DNA from: Candidula unifasciata
Lineage: Eukaryota; Mollusca; Gastropoda; Stylommatophora; Geomitridae
Reading direction: 5' to 3'
DNA length: 64,000 nucleotides
Assembly: GCA_905116865.2 (NCBI GenBank)
Contig: CAJHNH020000236.1
Span: forward strand, 691,001-755,000
Shown: positions 46,695-56,549 of the stretch, one piece after another
How positions within the stretch are numbered: position 1 is the stretch's first letter
Layout: every line of letters begins with the position of its first letter
Position numbers and translations under genes: made by a program
The notes under the pieces: generated by a model
What the model saw: the letters and a program-made list of their open reading frames with translations, nothing else
Database searches by the model: none
What the model was told of the DNA's origin: nothing

Positions 46695-47310
46695 TAAGTG
46701 ATTGAATGCAGTGTCTTGGTTTTGCATCGTTGGATTCCGGGATGCAGAAATGCTTACCTGTGCGTGATGGTGGACCAGGACAAAGGGCTCATACTCAAGA
46801 CATATCTATATTTCTCTGATCTGTACACACATGCTGTCATTGTAACCGACTTACAGAGCATGCTGAAAACGGTGGAGACAGGCATGCTCCGTGCAGAGCG
46901 GCAAGCATAGCTTCAGAGGTCCTGTGTAGTTAGCGTCCTTTGGATATGTTCTCCAGGTTTTGCCGGTGTGTTGGAAAATAAACAGGTAGATAAAATGGTC
47001 AATTCTGCACCAATTTATGGTGAATTGATATATGATCAGCTAGATATTGTGAGGGCCCTTTAGGAGCGAGTGAACAGTGCGGAGACAGATAGATCATTGC
47101 GGTGTGAGGAGAATGGCGCTTTGAGGCGTTATCAGGGGATCTGGCCGACGCTTAGAAATGAAGGGAAAAGCGAGACGGATATATAATCAGACAGTTACTG
47201 GTGCCATCGGAATTTGAACTCTTCGCTTGCTGCTGAAGATGGAGACGAAGCACTTATGAGAGTGTCCCAAGTGCTAAGATGTCAATTCTCAATTCAACAT
47301 TCAACATTTG
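46695..47310 (+). pseudogene. RNase H C-terminus and 3' tail of a non-LTR element
   Basis: The frame shows AVIVTDLQSMLKTVETGMLRAERQA, covering the second catalytic Asp region, then VLWICSPGFAGV (degraded SPGHAGV..NE). It continues to 47060, where tail repeat T begins (ERVNSAE, YQGIWPTL, NSSLAAEDGD) and ends in TTCAACATTCAACATT. This copy ties tail repeat T to an RNase H element. Stops throughout. Confidence 0.6.
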
Positions 47311-47499
47311 CCGCAGTAGGCAGAAAGGGAGAAAAAAAGTGCACAAAAGTAAACCAGGATTGCAATACAGGAGCCGGATAAAAGTCCAGATGTGGAGATT
47401 TCGTCGGAGTTTCCAGCCTGAACTTGAAGAAGAAAAATAAGGATTCGTAGGTGAAAAGTAAAACTTCGAGTCAGTGGATGTGTGAACCTTTTAGGCTGC

Positions 47500-47920
47500 A
47501 GTTCGTTCATTCCTTCATTATCCTGTTGTGCCATTATATGTCACATAAGGCTCGCAGTCTGTCCCTCCATTCTGCTTTATCATATGCAATCAGTTTAATA
47601 TCATGGATGAAATCCAGTCCAGCAGCTTTGGCCTCCCTCGCCAACGTTCATCTTAGGGTTTTTTCTATGCGTCCTTGCCTTCCCCGTCCATTTATTTCCT
47701 ATTTTAATTCTTCTCTGGTGATTCTTTGCTGTGTTATTTTTTTCCCCCTTTTTTCTCAGGATATGTCCAGGGCGCCATTTTCGCGGTCTTATAACTGTTG
47801 ATACTAGTGATTGTCCAATAATTTCTTTTAATTCTTCATTCCTTTTGAATTCATCCCACTTTATTTTCATCATTGTCCTCAAACATTTTCTTTTCGAATG
47901 CATTTAACTTTCGTTCCATG
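47500..47920 (-). pseudogene. RTE-like C-terminal fragment
   Basis: The 100-codon - strand frame has KWDEFKRNEELKEIIGQS, TVIRPRKWRPGHILRK and GKARTHRKNPKMNVGE. It is followed by IKLIAYDKAEWRDRLRALC after a frameshift. The KWRPGHILRK..R..G-R core is the degraded WxGHVLRR signature. Related to 21120-21375. Confidence 0.5.
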
Positions 47921-48016
47921 CCTTGATGATTCTCCAACTTTCACTTGCAGATATTAAAAGTGAAACAACATTAGAATTGAAAATAAGTAATTTAGTTTTA
48001 AAACTATACAATTTAG

Positions 48017-48278
48017 GGTTCTCCTTAAAACTACGGCCACTTATTATGGAGTACGCCGGAGTTCAGTCCCCTTCCCGTATTCGTGGCCGTAGTTTTAAGG
48101 AGTACCACTACCCCAACCCTAACCCTAACCCTGTTATGACAGCAGTGCATCTATCGCCAACACACAGTAATTACGTCATTTGTGTCGTTCCCTCTTGTCC
48201 AATTCGTAATTGCAATGCGGGCAGGGGACTGAACTCCGGCGTAATCCATAATAAGTGGCCGTAGTTTTAAGGAGAACC
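48017..48278. mobile_element. 262-bp MITE with long inverted ends, 8-bp target duplication and telomere-like repeats
   Basis: Terminal inverted repeats of about 55 bp start GGTTCTCCTTAAAACTACGG and run through CACTTATTATGGAGTACGCC on the left, with the right arm reversed. Direct repeats CAATTTAG flank it at 48009-48016 and 48279-48286. A third copy of the arm end lies at 48083-48104. It is followed by CCCCAACCCTAACCCTAACC, three CCCTAA units at 48112-48131. No coding capacity. Confidence 0.85.
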
Positions 48279-48384
48279 CAATTTAGTGTTCAGTTTCTTG
48301 TTCAAGCTTTGTAAGGCTGCTGATGCCTTGCCAGTGTGTGTCATAATTTCTTTCTTTGTATTTACTTCACTATCAAAAGGTTAA

Positions 48385-48540
48385 AGGTTGAGGTTAAAGT
48401 TGAGAGGATCGACTTAATTGCTTTATCTTATGTGGCTCGGTCTCTCTCCGCAGACGACTAGCCGCCTGCCAAGAGCCCCACACAGAGCACAAACTCAGTA
48501 GCTCCAGCAACAATAATAATAATAATAATTATAATAATGT
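48385..48540 (-). repeat. SINE-E body fragment
   Basis: Carries AAAGTTGAGAGGATCGACTT, GGCTCGGTCTCTCTCCG and CCGCCTGCCAAGAGC, then (AAT)n at 48510-48538. Confidence 0.5.
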
Positions 48541-48603
48541 GTTTGAAATAATATGAAATGGGTAAATGTATAGGGGGTGTTAAACCTCCTTCGTACATTT
48601 TCT

Positions 48604-48607
<4 letters not shown>

Positions 48608-48640
<33 letters not shown>

Positions 48641-48660
48641 TGCGTGCGTGCGTGCGTGGG
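48608..48660. repeat. (GT)n microsatellite
   Basis: A GT run with a TGCG extension. Confidence 0.9.
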
Positions 48661-49039
48661 AGAGGTGGTGTGGGGAAGGGGGTCCTTCGGCCCATAAAGC
48701 AATACTTACAGATTAATCACAAGCTTCCCACTTGGGAAAAATGTCATCTGATCAGAAAAAGAGATACATGACCTTAAAAAAAAGAGAAACTAGCCAAAGA
48801 AAAGAAACTTATTTACAAAATTCTAGGGTAACGACCCCTCCCCCTTCGTCCTTTTTTTTTTTTTTTGCCCCCATAAAATGAGACGGTGAGCCTGAGCTTC
48901 CAGATTCCAGTGCCCTTGAATTAGTGTGACTATTGACCATATTTCAACCATCAAGTGCTGAATGACATAACAAATAAGTGGTATTCACCTAACGTGATTA
49001 AATGTATTGAAATGTGTTTTTATTACGTTATATTTACAG

Positions 49040-49169
49040 CGCCATTCTGTTAAACACACCTGGGCTCATCGGAATTATTATCATTGCAATCCTCATTGGA
49101 GTTGTCCTTTTCGCCTTTTATGCCGACTGTCACCCTTTGACCCTGGGAATCATCGATAGTCCTGATCAG
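49040..49169 (+). CDS. SLC5A8/12-like: SLC5 transporter exon 9 (residues 283-326)
   Basis: The acceptor is TATTTACAG|C and the donor GATCAG|GTCAGC. It encodes AILLNTPGLIGIIIIAILIG then VVLFAFYADCHPLTLGIIDSPDQ. The GLxAYxxYxxCDP..xKxxxxPDQ pattern of SLC5A8 is preserved as FAFYADCHPLTLGIIDSPDQ. One long helix lies at about residues 291-311. Ends in phase 0. Confidence 0.92.
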
Positions 49170-49397
49170 GTCAGCTCATATGGATTATCTTTGTATATTT
49201 TACCAGCTGTCAATTCTGTTCTGTTCCATGTGAAGAGGATAAAATAAAAGTTGACCTGTTTCAACCTAGCATTGGTAGCCAGTCTTCCCAATAGTGTAAG
49301 GTAATATTTATGTTCTGGGCATTTTCGCCATATTCATGGCTCAATCTTTCCCCATTAGGTAGCCCTGAAAATAATTACCTACCAAGAGTCCTTAGAA

Positions 49398-49600
49398 CAG
49401 CGGTTCTCAACTTGTGGGTCACGACCCTTTTTTTTTTTAGTCGAAAGACATTGTCACAGGGGTCGCCAAAGACCATAGCAAAACACATGTTCACTGAAGT
49501 AATGAAGTAGCAACGAAAGTAAGTGTTTGGTTGGTAGAGGGGGGGGGGGGTGAAAAACTGTAGTAAAGGGTCACGGCATTAAGAAGGTTGAGAGCCACTG
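49398..49600 (+). mobile_element. hAT MITE resembling SPIN/OC1-type elements, 8-bp target duplication
   Basis: Ends are CAGCGGTTCTCAAC and GTTGAGAGCCACTG. The flanks are perfect 8-bp repeats CCTTAGAA at 49390-49397 and 49601-49608. Internal blocks GTGGGTCACGACCC, TCACAGGGGTCGCC, AGACCATAGCAAAACACATG, AGTAGCAACGAAAGTAA and AAAGGGTCACGGCATTA match, from memory, the order in SPIN/OC1-type non-autonomous hATs of vertebrates. An 11-base G run sits inside. Lies in intron 9. Confidence 0.8.
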
Positions 49601-49909
49601 CCTTAGAATGACTTTTATAGTATTGATGGATCCTGTTCCCTCCATAACCACTGACCCGCGACCGATTTACCCATCCGCTGACCAGTAAGCGACTCGGTCG
49701 CCAATTTTGTAAATTCTTTTATTTGGACTCATGGGAACTAGGTCCCCAGCTGCATTTTCAGGTGTAAATTCGAGATGCGAGATTTTAATCCCTCCCCCCC
49801 CCCCACCCCCCCCCCCATGGTTAAATCTCTTTCTGCAAACTTGCTAGTTAGCTGTCTTCCGAGAGCATCGAACACAACACGAAATCTTTAGCTCCAGCAA
49901 CGACATGTA

Positions 49910-50585
49910 TGCGATTTATACTTGCACTGCCTACTATTGCAGGCAAAATCATATCTCAGAGTAGTTGCTAACAAGAAACACCTCCTGCATGAAACCCTGG
50001 GTAGAGCTAAAGGTTACAGACTGAAAAGAGGAAGGTTTTGGATGGCGCAAGCTAAAAACACAGTTGGACATGTGTGCAGGCTTGATAATTTCGATCGAGA
50101 GAAGTGGGTCAAGGTGTCAGAATAAGTTTCAGACTTGCGTAGGGTTATAATCACGTTAGGTCGTGAGTGCAGACACTGGCCAGTTGGTGCTGCAGAATCA
50201 GAAGTTCAACAAATGATTCATGACAATTCCCGCCCAAATGATGTGATTGTCTAAACAGATGGCTCTGTGTTAGGAGGCAGACGAAGAGCATAGGGTTTCA
50301 AAGCAAAAGCGAATGGACGTCGCCTAGTGCAGAAAAGCCTTACAACGTCTAGTTTGAGAATGGAGGTGGAGGCAGTCATTGCTGCCTTCCGCTGGCTTAA
50401 GAATCAGCTGTAACACATGCCATGATTGTAACTGACTCAAAGAGCATGTTGATAAAGGTGAAAACGGGCATGCTTCGTGCAGAGTGGCAAGCATCGCTTC
50501 AGAGCCAGTCTATTTGCCTGCTCATTTCCCAACATACCGGCATGACCTTTAGAGAATATCAAAAGGATGCTAACTACCCGGGACT
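49910..50585 (+). pseudogene. RNase H non-LTR element fragment with an internal microinversion
   Basis: The frame starts LLQAKSYLRVVANKKHLLHE and runs through GRAKGYRLKRGRFWMAQA to VKVSE. It continues as a degraded TDGSVLGG, SSLRMEVEAVIAAFRW, a VTDSKSML-like block and GMLRAEWQASLQ near 50500. Beyond that (about 50512-50585) the expected SPGHAGMLGNEQA block is on the opposite strand (SKGHAGMLGNEQANRLA). Compare 46870-46990 and 63890-63960 for the normal order. Confidence 0.6.
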
Positions 50586-50672
50586 TCTTAAATCTAGTTA
50601 AATTTATTATAGTGTTATACTTTTGAATGTCTTTTTTACACTTAATTTTTTTCAACTGTTGAACTTCTGCAG

Positions 50673-50761
50673 TTGTTACCGCTGTTTGTGATGGACATTC
50701 TTGGAGACATGCATGGATTACCTGGCCTGTTCGTTTCCTGCGTGTTCAGTGGCAGCTTGAG
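50673..50761 (+). CDS. SLC5A8/12-like: SLC5 transporter exon 10 (residues 327-356)
   Basis: The acceptor is CTTCTGCAG|TTG and the donor GCTTGAG|GTACTG. It encodes LLPLFVMDILGDMHGLPGLF then VSCVFSGSLS. It matches [30 protein letters not shown] of SLC5A8. It ends two bases into the Ser codon that lies at the family's sodium-site Ser/Thr pair. Confidence 0.92.
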
Positions 50762-50867
50762 GTACTGTTGCCTGTTTGGGATGTGAATCAATTGTTACCA
50801 TTTATGAGTGTATGTTAGTATGTCGGTAATTTTAAAATAAATATACAATCGTAACATGGTGTTTACT

Positions 50868-50871
<4 letters not shown>

Positions 50872-50943
<72 letters not shown>

Positions 50944-51039
50944 ATTTATGTCTTTATGCATCTCATCCTATCTTTATCTTTCTTTCTTATCTTCTTTAGA
51001 ATTATCTCATTTTCTCTTCATCTCATATCTCCCTCTCCT

Positions 51040-51092
<53 letters not shown>
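50872..51092. repeat. Two (TC)n microsatellites separated by pyrimidine-rich sequence
   Basis: TC runs at 50872-50943 and 51042-51092 with TTCTCA-rich sequence between. Confidence 0.95.
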
Positions 51093-51096
<4 letters not shown>

Positions 51097-51427
51097 AAAT
51101 TTACTCTACTGTTGCACAATTTTCTCTCCACTCTACTCCACATTCTCTTTCTCTCTGTGTCTCTGTTTGTCTTTCTACAACGCCCGAGCACGTCTTTCTC
51201 AGACAGCAAACATAGTGACATCACTGTTGCATATCATGAATGAACAAATATCACGACTGTCATGTTATCACATTTATACCAGTGTTTGTCCTTCTTTTGT
51301 TGTATTTACTATTCTACTGTAGTTAACAAGTCAATTGCCTTTCCTTGACGGAATTTTGCAGAAACCAAACCATGATTTGTGTGTGTGTGTGCGTGCGTTC
51401 GTGCGTGCGCGCGCGCTTGCTGTTTGT

Positions 51428-51590
51428 GATTTCACTAGGCAAATTTACGTTCAGTGGTTTGCAATTGCATTCTCAATAGTCGATTCTCGGTACCGCTGTC
51501 AAAACTAATGCAAGGCGGTCTGCTGCAAAATCACCTCCACCTGGAATTGAATCTGGGACCATGGAGTTACGAAGCTGCGTTCACAATGCC
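51428..51590 (-). mobile_element. SINE-C fragment
   Basis: Reverse-orientation block AGGCAAATTTACGTTCAGTG and TCTCGGTACCGCTGTC..ACTAATGCAAGG, then the B-box-like GAATTGAATCTGGGACCATGG. Matches the intact copy at 55138-55360. Confidence 0.55.
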
Positions 51591-51699
51591 TACATTATCT
51601 ACTTGTACAAATTATCATCATATTTTGAGTCTGCTTTTTTTTTCATGTTGTATTCCTTGCTTAAAGAATTGCATACTTCATATTTTTGATAGTTGTCCC

Positions 51700-52130
51700 C
51701 ATGTGGGATGCAATTTTTTTGTTCTCTGAAGCCCCACGCTAGGTTTTTGCCGCAACGACTTCTTATCTCACAGTACCTTTTGCAAACCACCAAGTCGTCT
51801 TGTCTCTATCCGAAAGAAAAACACCATCCGGTAATTTCGTGCAGCATGGAACCAGCCCTGAGCTTCATGAACTCAGGTGGGCCCACCTCCGAAAGCGTCT
51901 AGGAATCGTGGGCCGAAACGCTCGTTGACGAGATTTCTACTGACGACTGGTAGATCCCTGCTGTACTTGCTCCCTGTGAGTTTATTCCTAAAGGGCACAC
52001 ACGGCTGAAAGGGATTTCTGGGACCTCTCCACATATGATCCTCATCCATATTGTGGCACTTTGTGTCACCGGGAGTTTATCGCTTGTGTGATGTTCTGGT
52101 GGGGTACAACTTACCTACCTACAGCATACT
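51700..52130 (+). repeat. Dispersed repeat F, split copy
   Basis: The 5' part (TGAAGCCCCACGCTAGGTTTTTGCC) is at 51727-51752 and the 3' part (TTTCTGGGACCTCTCCACAT, GGCACTTTGTGTCACCGGGA, CGCTTGTGTGATGTTCTGG) is at 52013-52110. They are about 260 bp apart, so other sequence has come between. Ends ACCTACCTAC. Confidence 0.5.
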
Positions 52131-52494
52131 TTATATAAATAAAGAGGACTTCTCCCATCGGATGGCACATCCGATATAAGATACTAGACCTTTATTTACA
52201 TACCAGTCTTTATGGTCAAATATTTTTGTGAACCGATGTCTTTATAGTCCAATATCTTTTTTGATCAATAAGCGCCAGTTGTGTAATATGGTTATTTGGT
52301 TCCCAAGACATTTCCTGATACCCATGTTAAGTAACATGCGTTGACATGTGAAGGCAAGATTAGTTATTTAAAAACATCAGTCTTGGTGCAGGGTCAAACC
52401 CAAGAACTTTGAGACATAGGCTAGGATTTATCCACTGCTCTACCAAGACTGCCACTTTGTGTAAAAACTATCTTTACCGGGTGAATTTACCACT

Positions 52495-52622
52495 TCTAGG
52501 ACTGGGTAGGACGCTGTTGAGCGTCGGCCAGATCCCCTGGTAGCTTCCCGCAGCGCCGTTCTACTCACACCGTAACGATCTATTTGTGCCTCTGCACTGT
52601 TCACTCACTCCCAAATTCTCCT
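52495..52622 (-). repeat. Tail repeat T fragment
   Basis: GAGCGTCGGCCAGATCCCCTGG, CTACTCACACCGTAACGATC and CACTGTTCACTCACTCCCAAA are the reverse of 5885-5975. Ends 68 bp before exon 11. Confidence 0.6.
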
Positions 52623-52690
52623 TGATTTAAAAAAAAAAGCCCTTGTGATAACAGGCTGAAGAATGTATTTGTTCGCTTCTTGTGTTCTAG

Positions 52691-52806
52691 CTCCTTGTCT
52701 TCAGCGCTAAATGCTGTCTCCGCGGTTGTCTACAAAGATTTCTGTGAACCCTTCTGCTGCAAAAGACTTTCCGAATTTGCAGCTACGGTTCTGAATAAAA
52801 TCTTAG
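52691..52806 (+). CDS. SLC5A8/12-like: SLC5 transporter exon 11 (residues 356-395)
   Basis: The acceptor is TGTGTTCTAG|C and the donor ATCTTAG|GTAAGT. It encodes SLSSALNAVSAVVYKDFCE then PFCCKRLSEFAATVLNKIL. With exon 10 it forms SGSLSSLSSALNAVSAVVYKD, the SGTLST-SSxINALAAVTxED sodium-site region. Ser356-Ser357 occupy the Ser-Thr positions known in NIS. The Cys pair in PFCCKR and the degenerate linker are unlike the human proteins. The donor is the first unit of an 18-bp array. Confidence 0.92.
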
Positions 52807-52975
52807 GTAAGTTCAGCTCATTTGATGGGCTCAGATCATTAGATACGTTCAGTTCATCACATGTTTTTAGTTTACTGTGTAAGTTCAGTTCACTGTGTAT
52901 GTTCAGTTTATTTTGTATATTCGGTTCATTGTGTATGTTAAGTAATTTCATATGTTCAGCTCTTTTTGTTTTTTG
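52807..52975 (+). repeat. 18-bp minisatellite built from the exon 11 splice donor
   Basis: The array begins at the true donor GTAAGTTCAGCTCAT. About nine diverged units follow. One keeps GTAAGTTCAGTTCACTGT (52880), others GTATGTTCAG, GTATATTCGG and GTATGTTAAG. The Phe-Ser-Ser periodicity in the overlapping + frame is an artefact of six-codon units. Confidence 0.75.
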
Positions 52976-53109
52976 CATTGTGTTTATTCTTACAATTGTG
53001 TGATATCTGTTTTTTTTTTTTTTTTTTTTTTTTTGTCAACTTCAAAACTGTAGTGATCAGGAAAAACATAGTCCTGCCATTGCTGGGAATTGAACCAAAA
53101 CCTTTCTCT

Positions 53110-53335
53110 AATTATAGTCGAGAGGATTGATTTAATTGGACCTGGTCTGATCACACTTGGCTCGATCTTTCCCTACAAAATGGCTAGCCACTTGCCAGGA
53201 GCGTCATGCAGTGCACACTCTGCAGCTCCAGTGCTGATCCTACATATCTCCGTAAAAATTGCACCTGTGAACAGAATGACGTGTCTGTGATAGGAACTCA
53301 CGACCTCCAGAGCGCAAGGCTTGACCACTTCACAT
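53110..53335 (-). mobile_element. SINE-E, copy with tRNA-like head
   Basis: On the - strand the head GTGGTCAAGCCTTGCGCTCTG with GAGGTCGTGAGTTCCTATC (B-box-like) lies at 53280-53330. The body AATTGCACCTGTGAAC, GCTAGCCACTTGCCAGGAGC and AGAGGATTGATTTAATTGG runs leftward. Other copies at 10740 and 48385 lack the head. Confidence 0.6.
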
Positions 53336-53465
53336 GGAAAACAATCAGTAGATGTACTTTAAAGTGGCTGCTGCATCTAAGGACTGAGCACTCATGAAAA
53401 TTTCCAATGTGCAGGGACATATTTCGTGTCTAATTAAATCAGTGGCTATGGTGACAGTATGATTT

Positions 53466-53990
53466 TTGACTGTAAAAGTAGTGTTTACAATTCTAGGTCA
53501 CTGTGGCTTGGAAGGCAATGAAATAGCGGACAGATTGGCCAGAAGCGGCAGTGACATGGTACAACCAAAAAGCGACTTAACCCACCAAGAGATGAAAACA
53601 CTAATACAATCTAGTATCCAAGAAAGGTGGCTGGATACCCACAGCAGATTTTCTCCCCAAGACTCACTTCATCGCCTCTCTAGAGAGGGACAGTCTATTA
53701 TTTTCAGACTAAGGACAGGGCACAACAGATTTCGTCAACATATGTTCAAATTTTTCGGTGTAGGAAATACGGAGACGTGTCCCTGCAGCGTGGCACCCGA
53801 AAATGCTGAGCATGTGCTCCAACACTGTCAACTGTATGCTGACAACAGAGACGCAATCTGGCCTGTTCCAACCACAATAAAGACAAAACTGTATGGTACA
53901 CAAGAGGATATGGATTGCACGATAGCTTTCATAAAGGCTACCGGCCTCCTGATATAAGTTTTCTGACAGAAGGATCGAAGAAGAAGAAGA
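53466..53990 (+). CDS. RNase H C-terminus and Cys/His knuckle of a non-LTR element (partial, open frame)
   Basis: The 163-codon frame begins in the RNase H His/Asp block (GHCGLEGNEIADRLAR) and is followed by SIIFRLRTGHNRFRQHMF and the knuckle CPCSVAPENAEHVLQHC. It then ends TIAFIKATGLLI at 53957. The tail GAAGGATCGAAGAAGAAG gives the 3' terminus near 53990. Copies of this 3' end occur at 39860-40010, 59560-59600 (inside the composite) and 63170-63290. The catalytic Asp and Glu part is missing, so it is 5'-truncated. Confidence 0.7.
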
Positions 53991-54019
53991 AGACTGTGAT
54001 TAGAAAATTTAATATGGCA

Positions 54020-54290
54020 ACCTCTACATCAGAGCTATTCAACTAGCGGCCTGTGGTCAAATCTGGTCCACAGAGGACTAGCAAATGGCCTGTGGATCAG
54101 TTATATTGCAGTAATGGTCTTTCTGTGCGCTGGCTTGGGTTTCTCGCCCACGACGATCGTCATTTCCCAAAATTTTGGCCTCTGAGTAAACTTGAATGGT
54201 CACGCTCTACATTGTCACTGAGTAGCTTGCACTGCCTGATAAGACTCAAATCATTGTGTCACTGAGGTTTTTAATGTTACTGGGGCCGTC
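54020..54290. mobile_element. Possible hAT-like MITE
   Basis: CAGAGCTATTCAACTAGCGGC at one end resembles hAT termini (CAG-x-G-x-TCAAC). No matching inverted end or 8-bp duplication could be fixed, so this is tentative. Confidence 0.3.
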
Positions 54291-54339
54291 AGGCGAATAT
54301 CTATCCACTACACCGTGACTCCAACCAATAATATAAAAA

Positions 54340-55740
54340 CTTTATTGGCTACAGAGAAATCAGACAGAGCACCTGTAAAACTATTCTTAGTGCCATTTTT
54401 CTATTCTTACTGGCCTCCATAGTCAGACTTCTTTTGCTCAGTGCAACAGCACCGGAATCTCGCTTCACAATTCTAACTCCAGCCTGAGTAGTAAAAGCCC
54501 AAGAGCTTCTCACATGACGAATTACTGACCCATCTGTGTAAATGACATCATCCCCCTGTAGAGAATTCTCGAAAATCAAAGCCTGCACTTCTGCCTCAAC
54601 AGCGGCTGGACTTTTTTGTCTGCATTCTCTGTCTAGACGGATGCAAACATAAAAGGTAGTGCTGCTCTCTGTTGGTACTAGTACCCAATCCTCACTAGGC
54701 TCTATTTCCACAAGTGAATGCACCTGGTGAATAATGTCCCCGGCCTGGCCCATCCACGATTTTTCTCTTTTTAACCTGCTGCCTTTTTTTCTTCCTAATT
54801 TCACCATGCAGCTGGTGTCCTGTGTCTGCGTTGGCACCTGCTCGGCAAATATGAGTTCTGTGTTCCATGGTTTGAAAATCGAAAAGTTAGCGCATCGCCC
54901 TTTAAGCTGTATCACTTGTACATCCCAGCATTGTGCGCATAGCCTCGTTCTGTATCCTTTCCATCCGTTCCATCTGCTTATGACTGAGAGTCAGGATGGC
55001 CATCACATATTCACAGACAGAAAGGACCAGACCCTGATATAAAAGATATAAATGATGCTGCTCACTGTTTGCTGCAGCCATCACTCTCATCACTGCCAAG
55101 CCCCCTTGGCTTTTATTATCACCTGGTCTATGGGTTTGTCGGCTCTGTGGGTAAGTCGATGCGAACGCTTCGTAATGCCGGGTTTGATCCCAGCTGCGGG
55201 CCATGCGCCTTGCGTTGGTTTTGACAGTGGTATCAGGAGGCCGACCGTCCAGGGGGCAATGGCAAACTACTGGACGTAAATTTGCCTAGAGAAACCACAC
55301 AACAGCCAGGGGCTGCTGGGGTTGGTTTTGCAACGTCCTGTAAAGGATACGCAACTTAACCTATGGGTTTAGTATAAGCCTGGCTGCGATCAAATCGTAT
55401 CCCCGTGTATCGCATAGCCAGTGTTCTTTCCGCAATCTCTGAGCACAGACTTACAGTTGGGGTTGGGGTGTTGACAATTTGGTTGTCCATAGAGAACCAC
55501 GTTACTGCTGTCATCGTTGGATTGAACATTGCACTCGCTTCACCTCACCAGTTGCTTATACGGTTGATTTATGTCTGTAGTTCTCCAGCAACCTGCTTTC
55601 TGTCTTTACCCTGCCGATACACTAACACATCATCAACGTACGACAGCGTCTTCTTCTTTCCTGTGATCTGCTCACTTGTGATTTTTCACTGTGTAAATGT
55701 TGAACAGAACGGGAGATAATGGTTATCCGTGTCGCAGGCC
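54340..55740 (-). pseudogene. Non-LTR element with reverse transcriptase and RNase H on the - strand, split by SINE-C
   Basis: From 55740 leftward: a degraded GLRHGxPLSPVLFNIYTV motif B, SYVDDVLVYRQ (catalytic YVDD near 55640), a linker with MRYTGIRFD (near 55400), the SINE-C insertion, then GGLAVMRVMAAANSEQHHLY and LVLSVCEYVMAIL. The 188-codon frame (54915-54349) ends in RNase H with VIYTDGSV, VRSSWAF and LTMEAS. The C-terminus beyond the Glu motif is missing. Frameshifts between parts. Confidence 0.7.
55138..55360 (+). mobile_element. SINE-C, intact 223-bp copy with 10-bp target duplication
   Basis: The tRNA-like head is GGCTCTGTGGGTAAGTCGATG (A box) with GGGTTTGATCCCAGCTG (B box). The body GGGGGCAATGGCAAACTACTG ends AACGTCCTGTAAAGGATACG. 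The repeat CTATGGGTTT flanks it at 55128-55137 and 55361-55370. It interrupts the - strand retroelement, whose reading frame resumes on both sides. Confidence 0.85.
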
Positions 55741-55849
55741 GGGATGTATAGTTGTAGATTCGGAAGTCCAACTGCCACATCTAACAACTACTTCTCGTTG
55801 GAAGAGAGCTGCAGAGATTCAACTGAGATTGATCCTGTTGTGTGTAGGA

Positions 55850-56095
55850 GGCACATTAAAAAGGAAAAAAGAAAGAAGGAAGAAATGATTGCAGAAAGAA
55901 TGAGGGCTGGCCGTCTGACAGCAAACAGACTTAACACACAAATTGACAACAACGGCCCTGAAATCTCATGCTACAATTGTGGAAGACTTCGTAACGAGGG
56001 CGGGTCTTGCTAGTCACACTCGCCATTGCCATGGGCTGTGAGTCCCATGCCTCCACATAGCACAACATAACACTAACGTCTGGAAAGACGGATAG
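55850..56095 (+). repeat. Dispersed zinc-knuckle-like repeat, copy 2
   Basis: The frame is IAERMRAGRLTANRL, CYNCGRLRNEGG and SHSPLPWAV, ending AACACTAACGTCTGGAAAG. Parallel to 39170-39480. Lies within 60 bp of exon 12. Confidence 0.45.
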
Positions 56096-56156
56096 ATGCC
56101 AATCAATTATTCACACCTCTACAGAATAATTGAAGAACATTTTTATCCTCTGGCAG

Positions 56157-56224
56157 TGGCGGTGTTTGGCCTCTTGTCGATAGCTTTGGCTTTGATTGTG
56201 TCACAGATGGGTGGAATGATGCAG
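56157..56224 (+). CDS. SLC5A8/12-like: SLC5 transporter exon 12 (residues 395-417)
   Basis: The acceptor is CCTCTGGCAG|TG and the donor ATGCAG|GTGAGG. It encodes VAVFGLLSIALALIVSQMGG then MMQ, matching VVYGALCIGMAALASLMGALLQ of SLC5A8. A single helix at about residues 395-411. Phase 0 at the end. Confidence 0.9.
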
Positions 56225-56334
56225 GTGAGGTTATTTGTTCTTTTGCTTAGGAGCATGCGTTTTTATATTTCTTTCCATTTGTCTTCAGATGTTTTCGTAA
56301 ATAAGCACAGCTGATACTTGGTGTCTCTGAAAAC

Positions 56335-56512
56335 TGAGGTATTTTAGCCATGGTAAAGCTCATGGTGGCCTGGAGAGAACCGGGATGGAGAGTACGGTTT
56401 TTAGAAAACGAGGAAGAGACGACCTTTTCGAATGTGGATACAAGACTTTGAAGATGCGTTAGCTTTGAAAGCACATGGGGCTGGCGAACTGGCTAGAGAG
56501 AGAGAGAGAGAG

Positions 56513-56549
<37 letters not shown>

